64,000 bases of DNA from Demequina sp. NBRC 110054 (lineage in GTDB: Bacteria > Actinomycetota > Actinomycetes > Actinomycetales > Demequinaceae): positions 1,116,001 to 1,180,000 of the forward strand of contig NZ_BBRK01000004.1 in NCBI RefSeq assembly GCF_002090115.1, given 5' to 3'. How positions within the stretch are numbered: the first letter of the stretch is position 1; each line of letters opens with the position of its first letter. A model generated the notes under the pieces. The model was not told the origin of the DNA. It ran no database searches and saw only the letters and a list, made by a program, of their open reading frames with translations. Below, piece after piece: positions 35,987-44,068 of the stretch. The translations under genes and the position numbers were made by a program.

Positions 35987-36583
35987 ATGACGCAGTCCCC
36001 GCTCGAGGCCGCCCAGGTCGACACGCCCTGGGGCGCCCTGCGCATGCTCGCCACCCCGGAGGACGGCGTCGTGCGTGCGGCGGGCCTCGACGAGTCCGAC
36101 CGCGAGCTACGGCTGCGGCTCGCCGCGCCGTACGCGACGCGAGGCGTCGTCGAGGGTGACCTGGACGATGCGGTGGGCGCCGTGCGCGCCTGGCTCGCCG
36201 GGGACCACGGCGCGCTGGCGTCCGTGCCCGTCGAGCAGCCCGGAGGCGAGTTCTTCCAGGAGGTCTGGGCGACGCTGAGGGGCGTCCCCGCCGGGGAGCC
36301 CGTCTCCTATCAGGAGCTCGCGGCCGCCGCCGGACGTCCCCGCGCGATGCGCGCCGTCGGCACCGCCTGCGCCCGCAACTCCGTCGCGGTCTTCATCCCC
36401 TGCCACCGCGTGATCCGCGCTGGCGGGCTGCTGGGCTCGTACGGCTTCGGGGGAGTGGGCATCAAGGCATCCATGCTCGCGTTCGAGGCGGGCGCACCCT
36501 CCGGCCGGCTCGCCCTGATCGAGGCCTCCGCCACCGAGACCGACCCGGCCCCCGCATCGTCCATGTACGGCGATCCCTCATGA
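35987..36583 (+). CDS. ogt: Methylated-DNA-protein cysteine methyltransferase
   Basis: A 198-aa O6-alkylguanine-DNA alkyltransferase that repairs alkylated guanine by moving the alkyl group to its own Cys (one turnover). The active site FIPCHRVIRAGG places Cys139; the DNA-recognition helix region EPVSYQELAAAAGRPRAMRA and the Arg finger (ARNSVAVF preceded by AVGTACAR) are canonical, with GSYGFGG after it. A TAGCCT box lies about 9 nt before the ATG, suggesting a leaderless message. It overlaps the EamA gene by 4 nt. Confidence 0.94.
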   Translation: MTQSPLEAAQVDTPWGALRMLATPEDGVVRAAGLDESDRELRLRLAAPYATRGVVEGDLDDAVGAVRAWLAGDHGALASVPVEQPGGEFFQEVWATLRGVPAGEPVSYQELAAAAGRPRAMRAVGTACARNSVAVFIPCHRVIRAGGLLGSYGFGGVGIKASMLAFEAGAPSGRLALIEASATETDPAPASSMYGDPS

Positions 36584-37512
36584 CCCCGCACGCGCCCGCG
36601 CGGCAGTGGGCGCCGCTGATCCCGCTGATCGCGCTCGGCTGGGGTTCGTCGTTCCTCTTCATCGAGCTCGCGCTGCGGGCGTTCACCCCGAGCCAGGTCG
36701 GCTTCGGACGCCTCGCGGTGGGCGCCGCCGTGCTGTGGCTCATCGTCGTGATCCAGCGTCGACGCCCGACCCTGAGTCGCAAGGATGTGCTCGCGGTCGC
36801 GCTGGTCGGCGTGTTCATGTCGGGCGCCCCGCTCGTGCTGATCCCCATGGCGCAGGAGCACCTCACGTCGATCCTCGCGAGCCTCCTCAACGCGACCACC
36901 CCGCTGTGGACCGCGTTCTTCGTCGCGATGCTGATCCCGTCCGAGCGCATCCGCGGCCCGCAGCTCGTCGGCCTGCTCGTGGGCGTGGCGGGCATCGCCG
37001 TGCTCGTGGGCGCGTGGAACGTGGACGAGTTCTCCGTGCCGGGTGTGCTGCTCATGCTGTCGGCGACGGCCTGCTACGGCATCGGCGGCACGCTGTCCCG
37101 CCGCCTGCTTGCGCGAGTCAACGAGTCGCACACGGTGCTCTCGGCGACGCAGATCGGGACGAGCGCGGTCCTGCTCGCGCCCTTCGCGCTGCTGTCGGGA
37201 AGCCCCGAGCCTGGGGCGTTCGCGCTGGACTCCGTGCCGCTGTGGGGGCTCATCGGGCTCGGCGTCGCGGGCACGTCCATCGCGTACGTGGGGTTCTGGC
37301 GCGTCGTGAAGCTCGCGGGCGCGACCACCGCATCGTCCGTGACCTACCTGGTACCCGTCGTCGCGACGACCCTGGGCGTGCTCGTGCTCGGGGAGCGGCT
37401 GCACTGGAACGAGGTCGTCGGTGCCGCCGTGGTGCTCGTGGGGGTGTGGCTCGCGGGCCGTCAGCCGCGCGCGCCGAAGAGTGGGGTCACTCCCACGCGA
37501 ACATCTTCTTGA
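36580..37512 (+). CDS. EamA/DMT-superfamily transporter
   Basis: A 310-aa inner-membrane exporter-type protein of the drug/metabolite transporter superfamily with ten predicted hydrophobic segments in two EamA repeats. The first repeat has WGSSFLFIELAL and AGITVL-like GIAVLVGAWN; the second has VTYLVPVVATTLGVLVLGER, the usual end-of-repeat motif. It is coupled to ogt (ATGA). Its last 26 bp overlap, tail to tail, the holin-like gene on the other strand. Substrate unknown. Confidence 0.9.
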   Translation: MTPHAPARQWAPLIPLIALGWGSSFLFIELALRAFTPSQVGFGRLAVGAAVLWLIVVIQRRRPTLSRKDVLAVALVGVFMSGAPLVLIPMAQEHLTSILASLLNATTPLWTAFFVAMLIPSERIRGPQLVGLLVGVAGIAVLVGAWNVDEFSVPGVLLMLSATACYGIGGTLSRRLLARVNESHTVLSATQIGTSAVLLAPFALLSGSPEPGAFALDSVPLWGLIGLGVAGTSIAYVGFWRVVKLAGATTASSVTYLVPVVATTLGVLVLGERLHWNEVVGAAVVLVGVWLAGRQPRAPKSGVTPTRTSS

Positions 37513-37864
37513 GGTTCTCCACCGACTCGGTCGGCATGAGGTCGGAATTCTTCTTGATCTTCGACACTCCGATGCCCACCAGGATGAGGATGATCAGCAG
37601 GACGCCGCCCGCGATCGTGAGCGCCGACAGCCACACCGGCCACACGGTGGACAGGCCCGCGACCGCCGCAGTCAGCAGCAGCAGGGACATGAAGAAGGCG
37701 AAGGCTCCGGCGGCGATCAGCAGCGCGGCGCCGATCCCGACCTGCTTGAGCTTCTCCTGAACCTCCTTCTTGGCGCGGTCCAGCTCGATCTGGATCATCG
37801 TCTGGTACCGGGCGACGATGCCTCCGAAGAGTGCGCTGGCGGCGGACTTGGCGAAGGACGACAT
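37487..37864 (-). CDS. Phage-holin-family / DUF1469-like membrane protein
   Basis: A 125-aa protein with an N-terminal amphipathic helix (YQTMIQIELDRAKKEVQEKL), then two membrane helices (GIGAALLIAAGAFAFFMSLL and WLSALTIAGGVLLIILILVG) and a charged tail. This is the actinobacterial 'phage holin family/DUF1469' pattern, a misnomer since no phage genes are nearby. The start at ATG 37864 follows GGGGAG; the frame is open further upstream. It ends inside the 3' end of the EamA gene. Confidence 0.8.
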   Translation of the reverse strand: MSSFAKSAASALFGGIVARYQTMIQIELDRAKKEVQEKLKQVGIGAALLIAAGAFAFFMSLLLLTAAVAGLSTVWPVWLSALTIAGGVLLIILILVGIGVSKIKKNSDLMPTESVENLKKMFAWE

Positions 37865-38151
37865 CGATTGCTCCCCTGGGTCGGATAGTCCTAGTAGATC
37901 TTCTATCGGCGTCATGGCGCAAACGCGTGAGCGAGATCGGTGCCGGCGGCGCGGCGCGGTCCCGTCCGAGCGCTGCCCAGCACGGGTGGCCGGTCCAGTC
38001 CGCGCGCACCTGGCACCCGCATCGTCCCTGTCCCTGGCCCACACCGCCCCGACCGTGCCACCCTGTGCTCAAGCGAGGACGCCGGACCGGCCCCGCGCGC
38101 CGATGCTCCCGCCGCCACCCGTGGCCCGCCCACACACGTGAAGGAGCACGC

Positions 38152-39309
38152 ATGCCCGAGGTCTCGCCGTTCGCCGAGAGGATGCCCCGTTCGGGGATCC
38201 GCCGCATCATGGACGCCGCATGGGGCTCCGGCAAGCCGTTCGTCGGCATGCATGTGGGGGAGCCGAACTTCGTGCCGCCGCGCCACGTGCTCGAGGCCGC
38301 GGGCGAGGCGTACGCCGAGGGCTTCACGCACTACGTGTCGAACATGGGCATCCCCGAGCTGCGTGCCGCGCTCGTTGACAAGCTCGCGCGCGTGAACCGC
38401 ATGGAGGTCACGCCCGACCAGATCGTCGTCACCGCGGGAGGTGCGGAGGCGCTGTTCGCCACGTACTCGGCGATGCTGACCGCGGGCGACGAGGTGCTGA
38501 TCCCCGACCCGGGCTGGCCGAACTACGCGATGGCGATGGACATGCTGCAGTGCGTGACCGTGCCCTACGTGCTCCGGCCCGATCACGACTTCGTGCCGCA
38601 GATCGACGAGCTCGAGGCGCTCGTGACGGACCGCACCAGGGCGATCATCGTCAACAGTCCGTCGAACCCGCTCGGACTCGTGTACGACGCGGCGACCCTC
38701 GAGGCGCTCGTGCGGTTCGCCGAGCGGCACGACATCTGGCTCATCTCCGACGAGTGCTACGACGCCCTCACGTTCGGCGCGGAGCATGTGTCGCCCGCCG
38801 TGTTCGACACCAAGGGCGTCGTGATCTCCACGTTCTCCTTCTCGAAGACGTACGCGATGACCGGGGTGCGGGTCGGTTACCTGGTCGCTCCGCCGGCCTT
38901 CGCCGACCTCGCGGGCAAGTTGCAGGAGCCCGTGCTGTCCTGCGTCAACGCTCCCGCGCAGAAGGCGGCGCTCGCGGCGCTCACCGGGTCGCAGGACTGC
39001 GTCGAGGAGATGCGGGCGGCCTACGAGCGGCGGCGCGACCTCGCCGTCGCCGAGCTCGATCGGCTCGGGATCCCGTACGTGATGCCGACCGGCGCCTTCT
39101 ACCTGTGGATCGACGTGCGTGCGCTCGCGGGCGACATGAGCGTCGACGACTGGGCGCTGAAACTACTCGCGGAGCAGGGCGTCGCGGTCGCGCCGGGGCT
39201 GACCTTCGGTGCCTCGGGCGACGGCTGGGTGCGGCTCGCGCTGGCCGCGGACGATGCGGACATCCTCGCCGGGATCGCTGGCATCGGCCGGATGATGGTG
39301 CGCGTCTGA
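38152..39309 (+). CDS. Class I/II pyridoxal-phosphate aminotransferase
   Basis: An AspC-family aminotransferase of 385 aa, cytoplasmic. It has YVSNMGIPELRAALVDKLAR (start of the large domain), the PLP-phosphate region TAGGAEALF, the NSPSNPLGLVY block with the substrate-ring Asn, SDECYD with the PLP N1-binding Asp and stacking Tyr, FSFSKTYAMTGVRVGY with the Schiff-base Lys, and WVRLALA with the carboxylate-binding Arg. AAGGAG precedes the ATG. Substrate pair not determinable; no pathway genes next to it. A tail of GGACGATGC sits near its end coding Asp-Asp-Ala. Confidence 0.92.
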   Translation: MPEVSPFAERMPRSGIRRIMDAAWGSGKPFVGMHVGEPNFVPPRHVLEAAGEAYAEGFTHYVSNMGIPELRAALVDKLARVNRMEVTPDQIVVTAGGAEALFATYSAMLTAGDEVLIPDPGWPNYAMAMDMLQCVTVPYVLRPDHDFVPQIDELEALVTDRTRAIIVNSPSNPLGLVYDAATLEALVRFAERHDIWLISDECYDALTFGAEHVSPAVFDTKGVVISTFSFSKTYAMTGVRVGYLVAPPAFADLAGKLQEPVLSCVNAPAQKAALAALTGSQDCVEEMRAAYERRRDLAVAELDRLGIPYVMPTGAFYLWIDVRALAGDMSVDDWALKLLAEQGVAVAPGLTFGASGDGWVRLALAADDADILAGIAGIGRMMVRV

Positions 39310-39323
39310 GGCCCCGGTGCGCC

Positions 39324-39379
39324 CTGGAATCGCACCAGGGTCGAGATCCGCGCCGATTCCGGGCGTCATGCGATTCCAG
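39324..39379. repeat. 56-bp element with 11-bp perfect inverted repeats
   Basis: CTGGAATCGCA and TGCGATTCCAG flank 34 bp with no gene. It lies 14 nt after the aminotransferase stop and could be a terminator or a small repeat element similar in plan to the pair around the DUF559 gene. Confidence 0.55.
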
Positions 39380-39461
39380 CGCGCAGACACCCCGTAACCT
39401 CCCCGCAAACAGCGAGGTCTACGGTGAGGCTTCTCACCCGGTGCCGACCTAGGGGGCGTTC

Positions 39462-41417
39462 GTGACGAGCTACGACATCGTGGAGATGGGCCTTGCGGAG
39501 ATGCGGGCCGCGCTCGAGGCGGGGGAGGTTACGAGCGTCGACCTCGTGACCGCCTATCTCAACCGCATCGCGTACTACGACCGCACCGGCCCGTGCCTGC
39601 ACGCGCTCGCGGTCCTCAACCCGGACGCGCTCGCAGACGCGGCGGCCTCCGACGCCCGACGCGCTCGCGGCGAGGCCGGCCTGCTCGAGGGCATCCCCTT
39701 CACGATCAAGGACTCGTACAAGGCGAAGGGCCTCACTGTTGCATCGGGCAGCCCAGCGCTCAAGGATCTCGTGGCCACGGACGATGCGGCGAGCGTGGGC
39801 CTCTTGAAGCAGGCGGGGGCGGTCCTGATCGGCAAGACGAACATGCCCCCGATGGCGGCAGGCGGCATCCAGCCAGGCGTCTACGACTACGCGCGCAGCC
39901 CGTACAACCCGGACTACATCACGGCGGCGTACGGCTCGGGCTCGTCGAACGGCTCGGGCACGTCGACCGCCGCGAGCATGGCGGCCTTCGGCATGGCCGA
40001 GGAGACCGTCTCGTCGGGCCGCTCCCCGGCGAGCAACAACGCGCTCGTCGCGTACACCCCGTCGCGCGGACTCATCTCGATCCGCGGCAACTGGCCGCTG
40101 CGCCCCACGTGCGACGTCGTCGTCCCCCACACCCGCACGGTGTCCGACCTCATGGTCCTGCTGGACGTCCTGATCGCCACCGACCCCGACACGACTGGCG
40201 ACTTCTGGCGCCAGCAGACCGCGGTCGCGCTCCCCACCCCCGAGGACGTCGTGACCAAGCCGATGCTGCGCGAGCGCCCGACGCGCCTGGACGGCCTCCG
40301 CATTGGCGTGCCTACGATCTTCATCGGGGAGGACGATGCGCCGCTCGAGCCTCCCGTCATCCGCCCGAGCGTGCGCAAGCTCTGGGACCAGGCCGCCGCC
40401 GATCTCCGAGAGCTGGGCGCCGAGGTGGTCGAGGTCGACTTCCTCGCGTGGAACAACTACGAGGAGGACCGGCCCGGCGCCGACGGCCTCGCCGCGCGCG
40501 GGCTCGTCCCCGCGAACTGGCGGACCATGGAGGGCGGCCCGGTCACCGCGATGGTGCTTGATCAGTTCCTCCAGGTGAACGGCGATCCCGACCTGAACAG
40601 CTGGGCCGATGTGGACGGCGACAGCGTCTTCCCCGTCGAGGACGCCCTATGGCCCGTGTGGATCACGCGTGCCCGTGGCGGCTTCGACTGGCAGCGCCTC
40701 GCGGAGATGGCCAAGGCGGGAGTGCCGTCGTCCTTCGACGAGGTGCCGGGCTTCGATCAGCTCCTCAACGGGCTTGAGCAGGCCCGCAAGGACGACTTCG
40801 AGCAGTGGCTCGTCGACCAGGCGCTGGATTTCATCGTCTTCCCCGCGGCCGGCGATGTGGGCCGCGACGACCTCTTCACGCGCCCCGAGAGCCTCGCCCA
40901 CGCGAGCCAGAACGGCGTCGTGTACTCGAACGGCAACCGCGTGATCCGCCACCTCGGCATCCCCACGGTGACCGTCCCGATGGGCTTCATGGGCGACACC
41001 CAGATGCCCGTCGGCCTCACCTTCGCGGGACCCGCCTACTCGGACGACGTCCTCATCGACCGGGCGTACGCGTATGAGCAGGCGACCCGCCGTCGTCTGC
41101 CCGCCTTCCTCACCCCGAGCCTGCCGAGCGACGTCATCCCCGGTGGAGCATCGTCCATGGACGATGCAGTCGTCTCGACTGCCCACACGGTCCAGATCGA
41201 GCGGGGCGAGGTGTTCTGGGAGGTGACCGTTCGTCTCGAGGACGATGCGGCGGCCCAGGTGTGGGCGGACGGCCACATCCTCGCGCCGGTGGACGGGGAG
41301 CCAGGGGCCTACGCGGGTCGCATCTCGTTGCGACGGAACCGGCTGTTCGAGGAGGTCATGTCGATCGTCAAGAAGGGCTCCTCGGCCGAGTACAGCCTCA
41401 CGCCCCTCCCGGCCTGA
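39462..41417 (+). CDS. Amidase-signature-family hydrolase with C-terminal extension
   Basis: A 651-aa member of the amidase signature family, longer than the usual 450-520 aa. The Ser-Ser-Lys triad is present: Lys in GIPFTIKDSYKAKG, the cis-Ser and nucleophile region in AYGSGSSNGSGTSTAASMAA, and the downstream RSPASNNALVAYTPSRGLIS. After about residue 545 there is an extra beta-rich domain (TAHTVQIERGEVFWEVTVRL). The start is GTG with AGGGGG upstream. It likely hydrolyses a small amide or a peptide-like amide in the cytoplasm; the substrate is unknown. It holds five GGACGATGC or GCATCGTCC words, the highest density in the window. Confidence 0.88.
   Translation: MTSYDIVEMGLAEMRAALEAGEVTSVDLVTAYLNRIAYYDRTGPCLHALAVLNPDALADAAASDARRARGEAGLLEGIPFTIKDSYKAKGLTVASGSPALKDLVATDDAASVGLLKQAGAVLIGKTNMPPMAAGGIQPGVYDYARSPYNPDYITAAYGSGSSNGSGTSTAASMAAFGMAEETVSSGRSPASNNALVAYTPSRGLISIRGNWPLRPTCDVVVPHTRTVSDLMVLLDVLIATDPDTTGDFWRQQTAVALPTPEDVVTKPMLRERPTRLDGLRIGVPTIFIGEDDAPLEPPVIRPSVRKLWDQAAADLRELGAEVVEVDFLAWNNYEEDRPGADGLAARGLVPANWRTMEGGPVTAMVLDQFLQVNGDPDLNSWADVDGDSVFPVEDALWPVWITRARGGFDWQRLAEMAKAGVPSSFDEVPGFDQLLNGLEQARKDDFEQWLVDQALDFIVFPAAGDVGRDDLFTRPESLAHASQNGVVYSNGNRVIRHLGIPTVTVPMGFMGDTQMPVGLTFAGPAYSDDVLIDRAYAYEQATRRRLPAFLTPSLPSDVIPGGASSMDDAVVSTAHTVQIERGEVFWEVTVRLEDDAAAQVWADGHILAPVDGEPGAYAGRISLRRNRLFEEVMSIVKKGSSAEYSLTPLPA
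41148..41167. repeat. Head-to-head pair of the GGACGATGC word (20-bp palindrome)
   Basis: GCATCGTCCATGGACGATGC is a perfect palindrome made of two oppositely oriented copies of the window-wide word separated by AT. It lies inside the amidase-like gene, coding Ala-Ser-Ser-Met-Asp-Asp-Ala. Confidence 0.85.
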
Positions 41418-41520
41418 CGGTCCACGTCGGCCGTGGATGGCGGAGCTGAACCGGTTCCGCGAGCATTGACGGGGCTGACGGGCTGTGCCACGGTTGGGGT
41501 GCCAAAGCGAGGGGGTTCCA

Positions 41521-41625
41521 ATGGCGAGTTCAATTTTGTTGACATGCACCAAGTGTTCTGCGAAGCACTCGGGCTCAATGAGCCCTTCGCTCTGCCCTGA
41601 TTGCTACGCGAAGTCTCAGCGCTAG
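41521..41625 (+). CDS. 34-aa zinc-ribbon microprotein
   Basis: A very short gene absent from usual length cut-offs: MASSILLTCTKCSAKHSGSM continues SPSLCPDCYAKSQR. Two CxxC knuckles (Cys9/Cys12 and Cys25/Cys28) 12 residues apart form a plausible zinc ribbon. A ribosome site GAGGGGG lies 5 nt before the ATG, and the DNA is noticeably less GC-rich than the flanks (codons such as AGT, TCA, ATT, TTG, ACA). It lies between the amidase-like gene and the convergent PaiB-like gene. No similar domain partner is nearby; function unknown. Confidence 0.6.
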   Translation: MASSILLTCTKCSAKHSGSMSPSLCPDCYAKSQR

Positions 41626-41667
41626 CCCTTCACTCCAGGCGCTTCCCGGAGACGAAGTAGGCGTCGG

Positions 41668-42279
41668 TCAGTTCTCGCGGGCTGAGCGCGACCGCCGCAT
41701 CTCCTCGGCGAGGTCCGGATACGTCGCGGCGAGGCCCTCGACGATCCGTTCCTGCACGGGCTCTGACTTGTTCTGGCTGAGCTTGGCGCGGGCGTCGAAG
41801 CGGGTGACCTCGAGCCGGTAGCCGCGCGTCCCACGCGCGAGGCGACGCGTGCCCTCCTCGTCCTCGGCGAGGCTGTGGCCGCCGGGCATCCCTCCCTCGA
41901 AGTGCTCGGTGAGGCGGCTGAGGGTCGCGTAGTTCTCCTCGTCGGTCAGGATCTGCGGCGTGCCGTACAGGTGGGCGGTGAGGTGGTTCCAGGTGGGGAC
42001 GATGTCTTGCCTTTCGTACCAGGACGACGAGACGTAGCCGTGAGCGCCCTGGATGATGACGAGGATCTCGTGCTCGCCGAGGTCGTGCTCGCGCGCGTCC
42101 CCGAGGCCGAAGTGGCCGACCAGGACGATGCCGTCCGCCGCATCGTCCAGGAGGACCGGATAGTGCGAGGCGACCAGGCCGTTGTCCGTGTCGGAGACGA
42201 GCGTCGCCCACGGGTTCTTGCGGATCAGGCGCTTGATCTCGTCGACGTCGGTCAGGTGGTAGCGGGTGGGGCTGTGCAC
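41668..42279 (-). CDS. FMN-binding negative regulator family protein (PaiB-like)
   Basis: A 203-aa protein of the PaiB family, an FMN-binding split-barrel fold. The conserved parts are KNPWATLVSDTDNGLVASHY near the N-terminus, AHGYVSSSWYERQDIVPTWN in the middle and the lysine-containing C-terminal KLSQNKSEPVQERIVEGL. B. subtilis PaiB affects sporulation and protease gene expression; whether this is a regulator or an enzyme is uncertain. The GTG start has a GATAGT box 8 nt upstream and no ribosome site. Two GGACGATGC words lie within it in opposite orientations. Confidence 0.88.
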   Translation of the reverse strand: MHSPTRYHLTDVDEIKRLIRKNPWATLVSDTDNGLVASHYPVLLDDAADGIVLVGHFGLGDAREHDLGEHEILVIIQGAHGYVSSSWYERQDIVPTWNHLTAHLYGTPQILTDEENYATLSRLTEHFEGGMPGGHSLAEDEEGTRRLARGTRGYRLEVTRFDARAKLSQNKSEPVQERIVEGLAATYPDLAEEMRRSRSAREN

Positions 42280-42288
42280 ACGGTGAGA

Positions 42289-43299
42289 CTATCCGGCTGC
42301 GCGGCTTCCGAAGTAGTCCTCGATGCCGCAGGTGGCCGAGCTGATCTCCCACAGCAGACGCTCCGACGCGGCATCCCGTTCGCTCGGAAGGAGCACGGCA
42401 TCCCCGGGCTCGCCTCGTCCTGCGGGTCCGTAGAACTCGCCATCCTTCGCAGCCGGATCGAGCGAGGCGCGGATGATGCCGAGGGCCCCGTCCTCGACCG
42501 AGTGTGCGACCTTGAGGGTGCGCGTCAGGATGTAGCGATCCAACAGGCGCGTGCCCCCAGCCCGCGCGGTCTTGGCCTGGAGACCTGAGTTGGTGGGGCC
42601 GGGGTGCGCGGCGAGCGACTTGATGCCTCGTGCCTTGTCTGCCTCCGGCATGCGGTCGGACAGCGCGTAGGTGAACATCAGGTTCGCCAGCTTGGACTGC
42701 TGATAGCGGCGCCACTTGGCGAACCCGGGGAAGCCGTCGCCGCCCAGGTCGCCGCCGTGGGCCTCGAAGTAGCGGGCCTCAAGCGGCTTGCCGCGGCGCG
42801 CGCCGGACGAGTGGTTCACCACGCGGGCCTCGCCGCGTGCGTCCGCCGCGGTGCGCAGGGCGGGCCACACGAGACTCGTCAGCAGGAAGTGCGAGAGGTG
42901 GTTGGTCTGCATCTGGACGTCGCACCCGTCGACGGTGGAGTTGTCCGGCAGGCCCATCACGCCCGCGTTGTTGCACAGCACGTCGATCCCCTCGGGTGCC
43001 GCGGCGAGGATCGCGGGTCCAGCTGCGCGCACCGAGTCGAAGCTCTGGAGGTCGCACTCGATCGCGGTCGCGTCGATTCCTTCGGCGGTGAGGGCGTCGA
43101 GCGAGGCGTCCGCGCGGTCTGAGGCACGGTTGAGCAGCAGCAGGCGGGCGCCGAGGCGCCCCGCGGTGCGGGCGAGGACTGCTCCCGTCCCGCTCGTCGA
43201 GCCGGTGATCGCGACGGTGCGGCCGTCAAGCCGAGGCAGCGTGGCGACGGTGGCGTCGTAGTGGACGGACGGCGGCGGCGGATACTCGCGAGGGGACAT
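42289..43299 (-). CDS. Short-chain dehydrogenase/reductase (retinol-dehydrogenase-like)
   Basis: A 336-aa SDR. The Rossmann nucleotide motif is TGSTSGTGAVLA (variant of TGxxxGxG), followed by NNAGVMG; the active site Ser lies in VNHSSGARRG and the YxxxK motif is replaced by YQQSKLAN, which keeps Tyr and Lys. The longer-than-classical length and QQSKLAN motif match the RDH/WW-oxidoreductase-like group of NAD(P)-dependent oxidoreductases. It diverges from a TetR gene across two palindromic operators, so the two form a regulator/target pair. The substrate is unknown. Confidence 0.88.
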   Translation of the reverse strand: MSPREYPPPPSVHYDATVATLPRLDGRTVAITGSTSGTGAVLARTAGRLGARLLLLNRASDRADASLDALTAEGIDATAIECDLQSFDSVRAAGPAILAAAPEGIDVLCNNAGVMGLPDNSTVDGCDVQMQTNHLSHFLLTSLVWPALRTAADARGEARVVNHSSGARRGKPLEARYFEAHGGDLGGDGFPGFAKWRRYQQSKLANLMFTYALSDRMPEADKARGIKSLAAHPGPTNSGLQAKTARAGGTRLLDRYILTRTLKVAHSVEDGALGIIRASLDPAAKDGEFYGPAGRGEPGDAVLLPSERDAASERLLWEISSATCGIEDYFGSRAAG

Positions 43300-43321
43300 G
43301 ACGCTCCGGGGGTGGCAGTGG

Positions 43322-43372
43322 ACTGAGCAGTGCTCAGTGCGGACGTGTGCCACACTACTGAGCATTGCTCAG
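43322..43372. promoter_or_regulatory. Two TetR-type operators in the SDR/TetR divergent promoter
   Basis: ACTGAGCAGTGCTCAGT (43322-43338) is a perfect 17-bp palindrome and CTGAGCATTGCTCAG (43358-43372) a 15-bp one with the same half-site CTGAGCA. They lie 36 bp apart between the divergent genes, so the TetR-family product probably represses both. Confidence 0.8.
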
Positions 43373-43410
43373 CCGCGCCACCCCTGGCGCCGAGATCGTG
43401 AGGAGTCGCC

Positions 43411-43971
43411 GTGCCGACCTCCAGCCAGTCCGCCGGCCGAGAGCGCCTTGTCGCGTGCGCGCTCGACATGCTGCGCGAGGGTGACCCGGCGGACGTGTCG
43501 ATCCGAGAGGTGAGTCGCCGCGCCGGCGTCGCGTCGGGCACGCCGTACCACCACTTCGGAGACAGGGACGGGCTGCTGGCGGCCTGCGCTCAGGTGGGCT
43601 GGGAGGAGCTCGCGGCGCGGCTCGCCGATGTGGATGTCGCCCTCGATCCCGACGCGCAGATGGCCGCCATCGCGCGCGCGTACCTCGGCTTCGCATTCGC
43701 CAACCCGGGCTTGTACAGGCTCATGATGTCTGCGGGGGCCGGCGACGCGATCCACGCCCAGGACATCGTCGCGGTCCGCTCGGAGGCAATGGGGCAGGTG
43801 ACGCGTCGACTGGCGGGGCGAGGCGACGATGCGGCGGCGCTCAAGGCCCGCGGGACGGCGCTCTGGTCACTCGCTCACGGCTACGCGATGCTGCGGCTCG
43901 ACGGTGCGGTGACCGGCGACGCCGACGCGCAGGTGGAGTCGATCGCCGCCGCGATGGCGAAGCTGGCCTGA
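43411..43971 (+). CDS. TetR-family repressor (partner of the SDR at 42.3-43.3 kb)
   Basis: A 186-aa TetR/AcrR regulator. The helix-turn-helix is VSIREVSRRAGVASGTPYHH followed by FGDRDGLLAA; the remainder is a helical ligand domain with a TetR_C_33-like end (TALWSLAHGYAMLRLDG). The start is GTG 43411 with GTGAGGAG upstream. The CTGAGCA dyads next to it are its likely binding sites. The last gene before the tRNA-Phe cassette array; a terminator-like stem follows 25 nt after the stop. Confidence 0.9.
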   Translation: MPTSSQSAGRERLVACALDMLREGDPADVSIREVSRRAGVASGTPYHHFGDRDGLLAACAQVGWEELAARLADVDVALDPDAQMAAIARAYLGFAFANPGLYRLMMSAGAGDAIHAQDIVAVRSEAMGQVTRRLAGRGDDAAALKARGTALWSLAHGYAMLRLDGAVTGDADAQVESIAAAMAKLA

Positions 43972-43995
43972 GGCAGTCACGCCGCTCTTGGGAAG

Positions 43996-44030
43996 AAGCC
44001 CCCGCGATGAAGAAGTGATGCCAGGGGCTT
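43996..44030. terminator. Terminator-like stem at the left border of the array (type II)
   Basis: AAGCCCC and GGGGCTT pair across about 20 nt and directly abut the first tRNA-Phe remnant. In the minus direction it would be the terminator downstream of the original tRNA-Phe 3' end. The array unit to its right ends in a related stem, whereas the three later boundaries carry a different one. Confidence 0.6.
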
Positions 44031-44033
44031 TGG

Positions 44034-44068
44034 TGGCTCCGACCAGCGTCGATCCGGTGACCTTTCGA
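44034..44068 (-). repeat. tRNA-Phe 3' remnant / attachment core 1
   Basis: 35 bp matching nucleotides 39-73 of the intact tRNA-Phe (62157-62191) with one mismatch. The preceding TGG on the plus strand gives an encoded 3' CCA, which the intact gene lacks. It cannot fold as a tRNA because the 5' 38 nt are missing. Distal border of the cassette array. Confidence 0.9.

Noticed and set aside
37487..37864. Prophage signal from the 'phage holin family' protein
   Set aside because: The family name is historical; no other phage gene is near and the protein is a common actinobacterial membrane protein.
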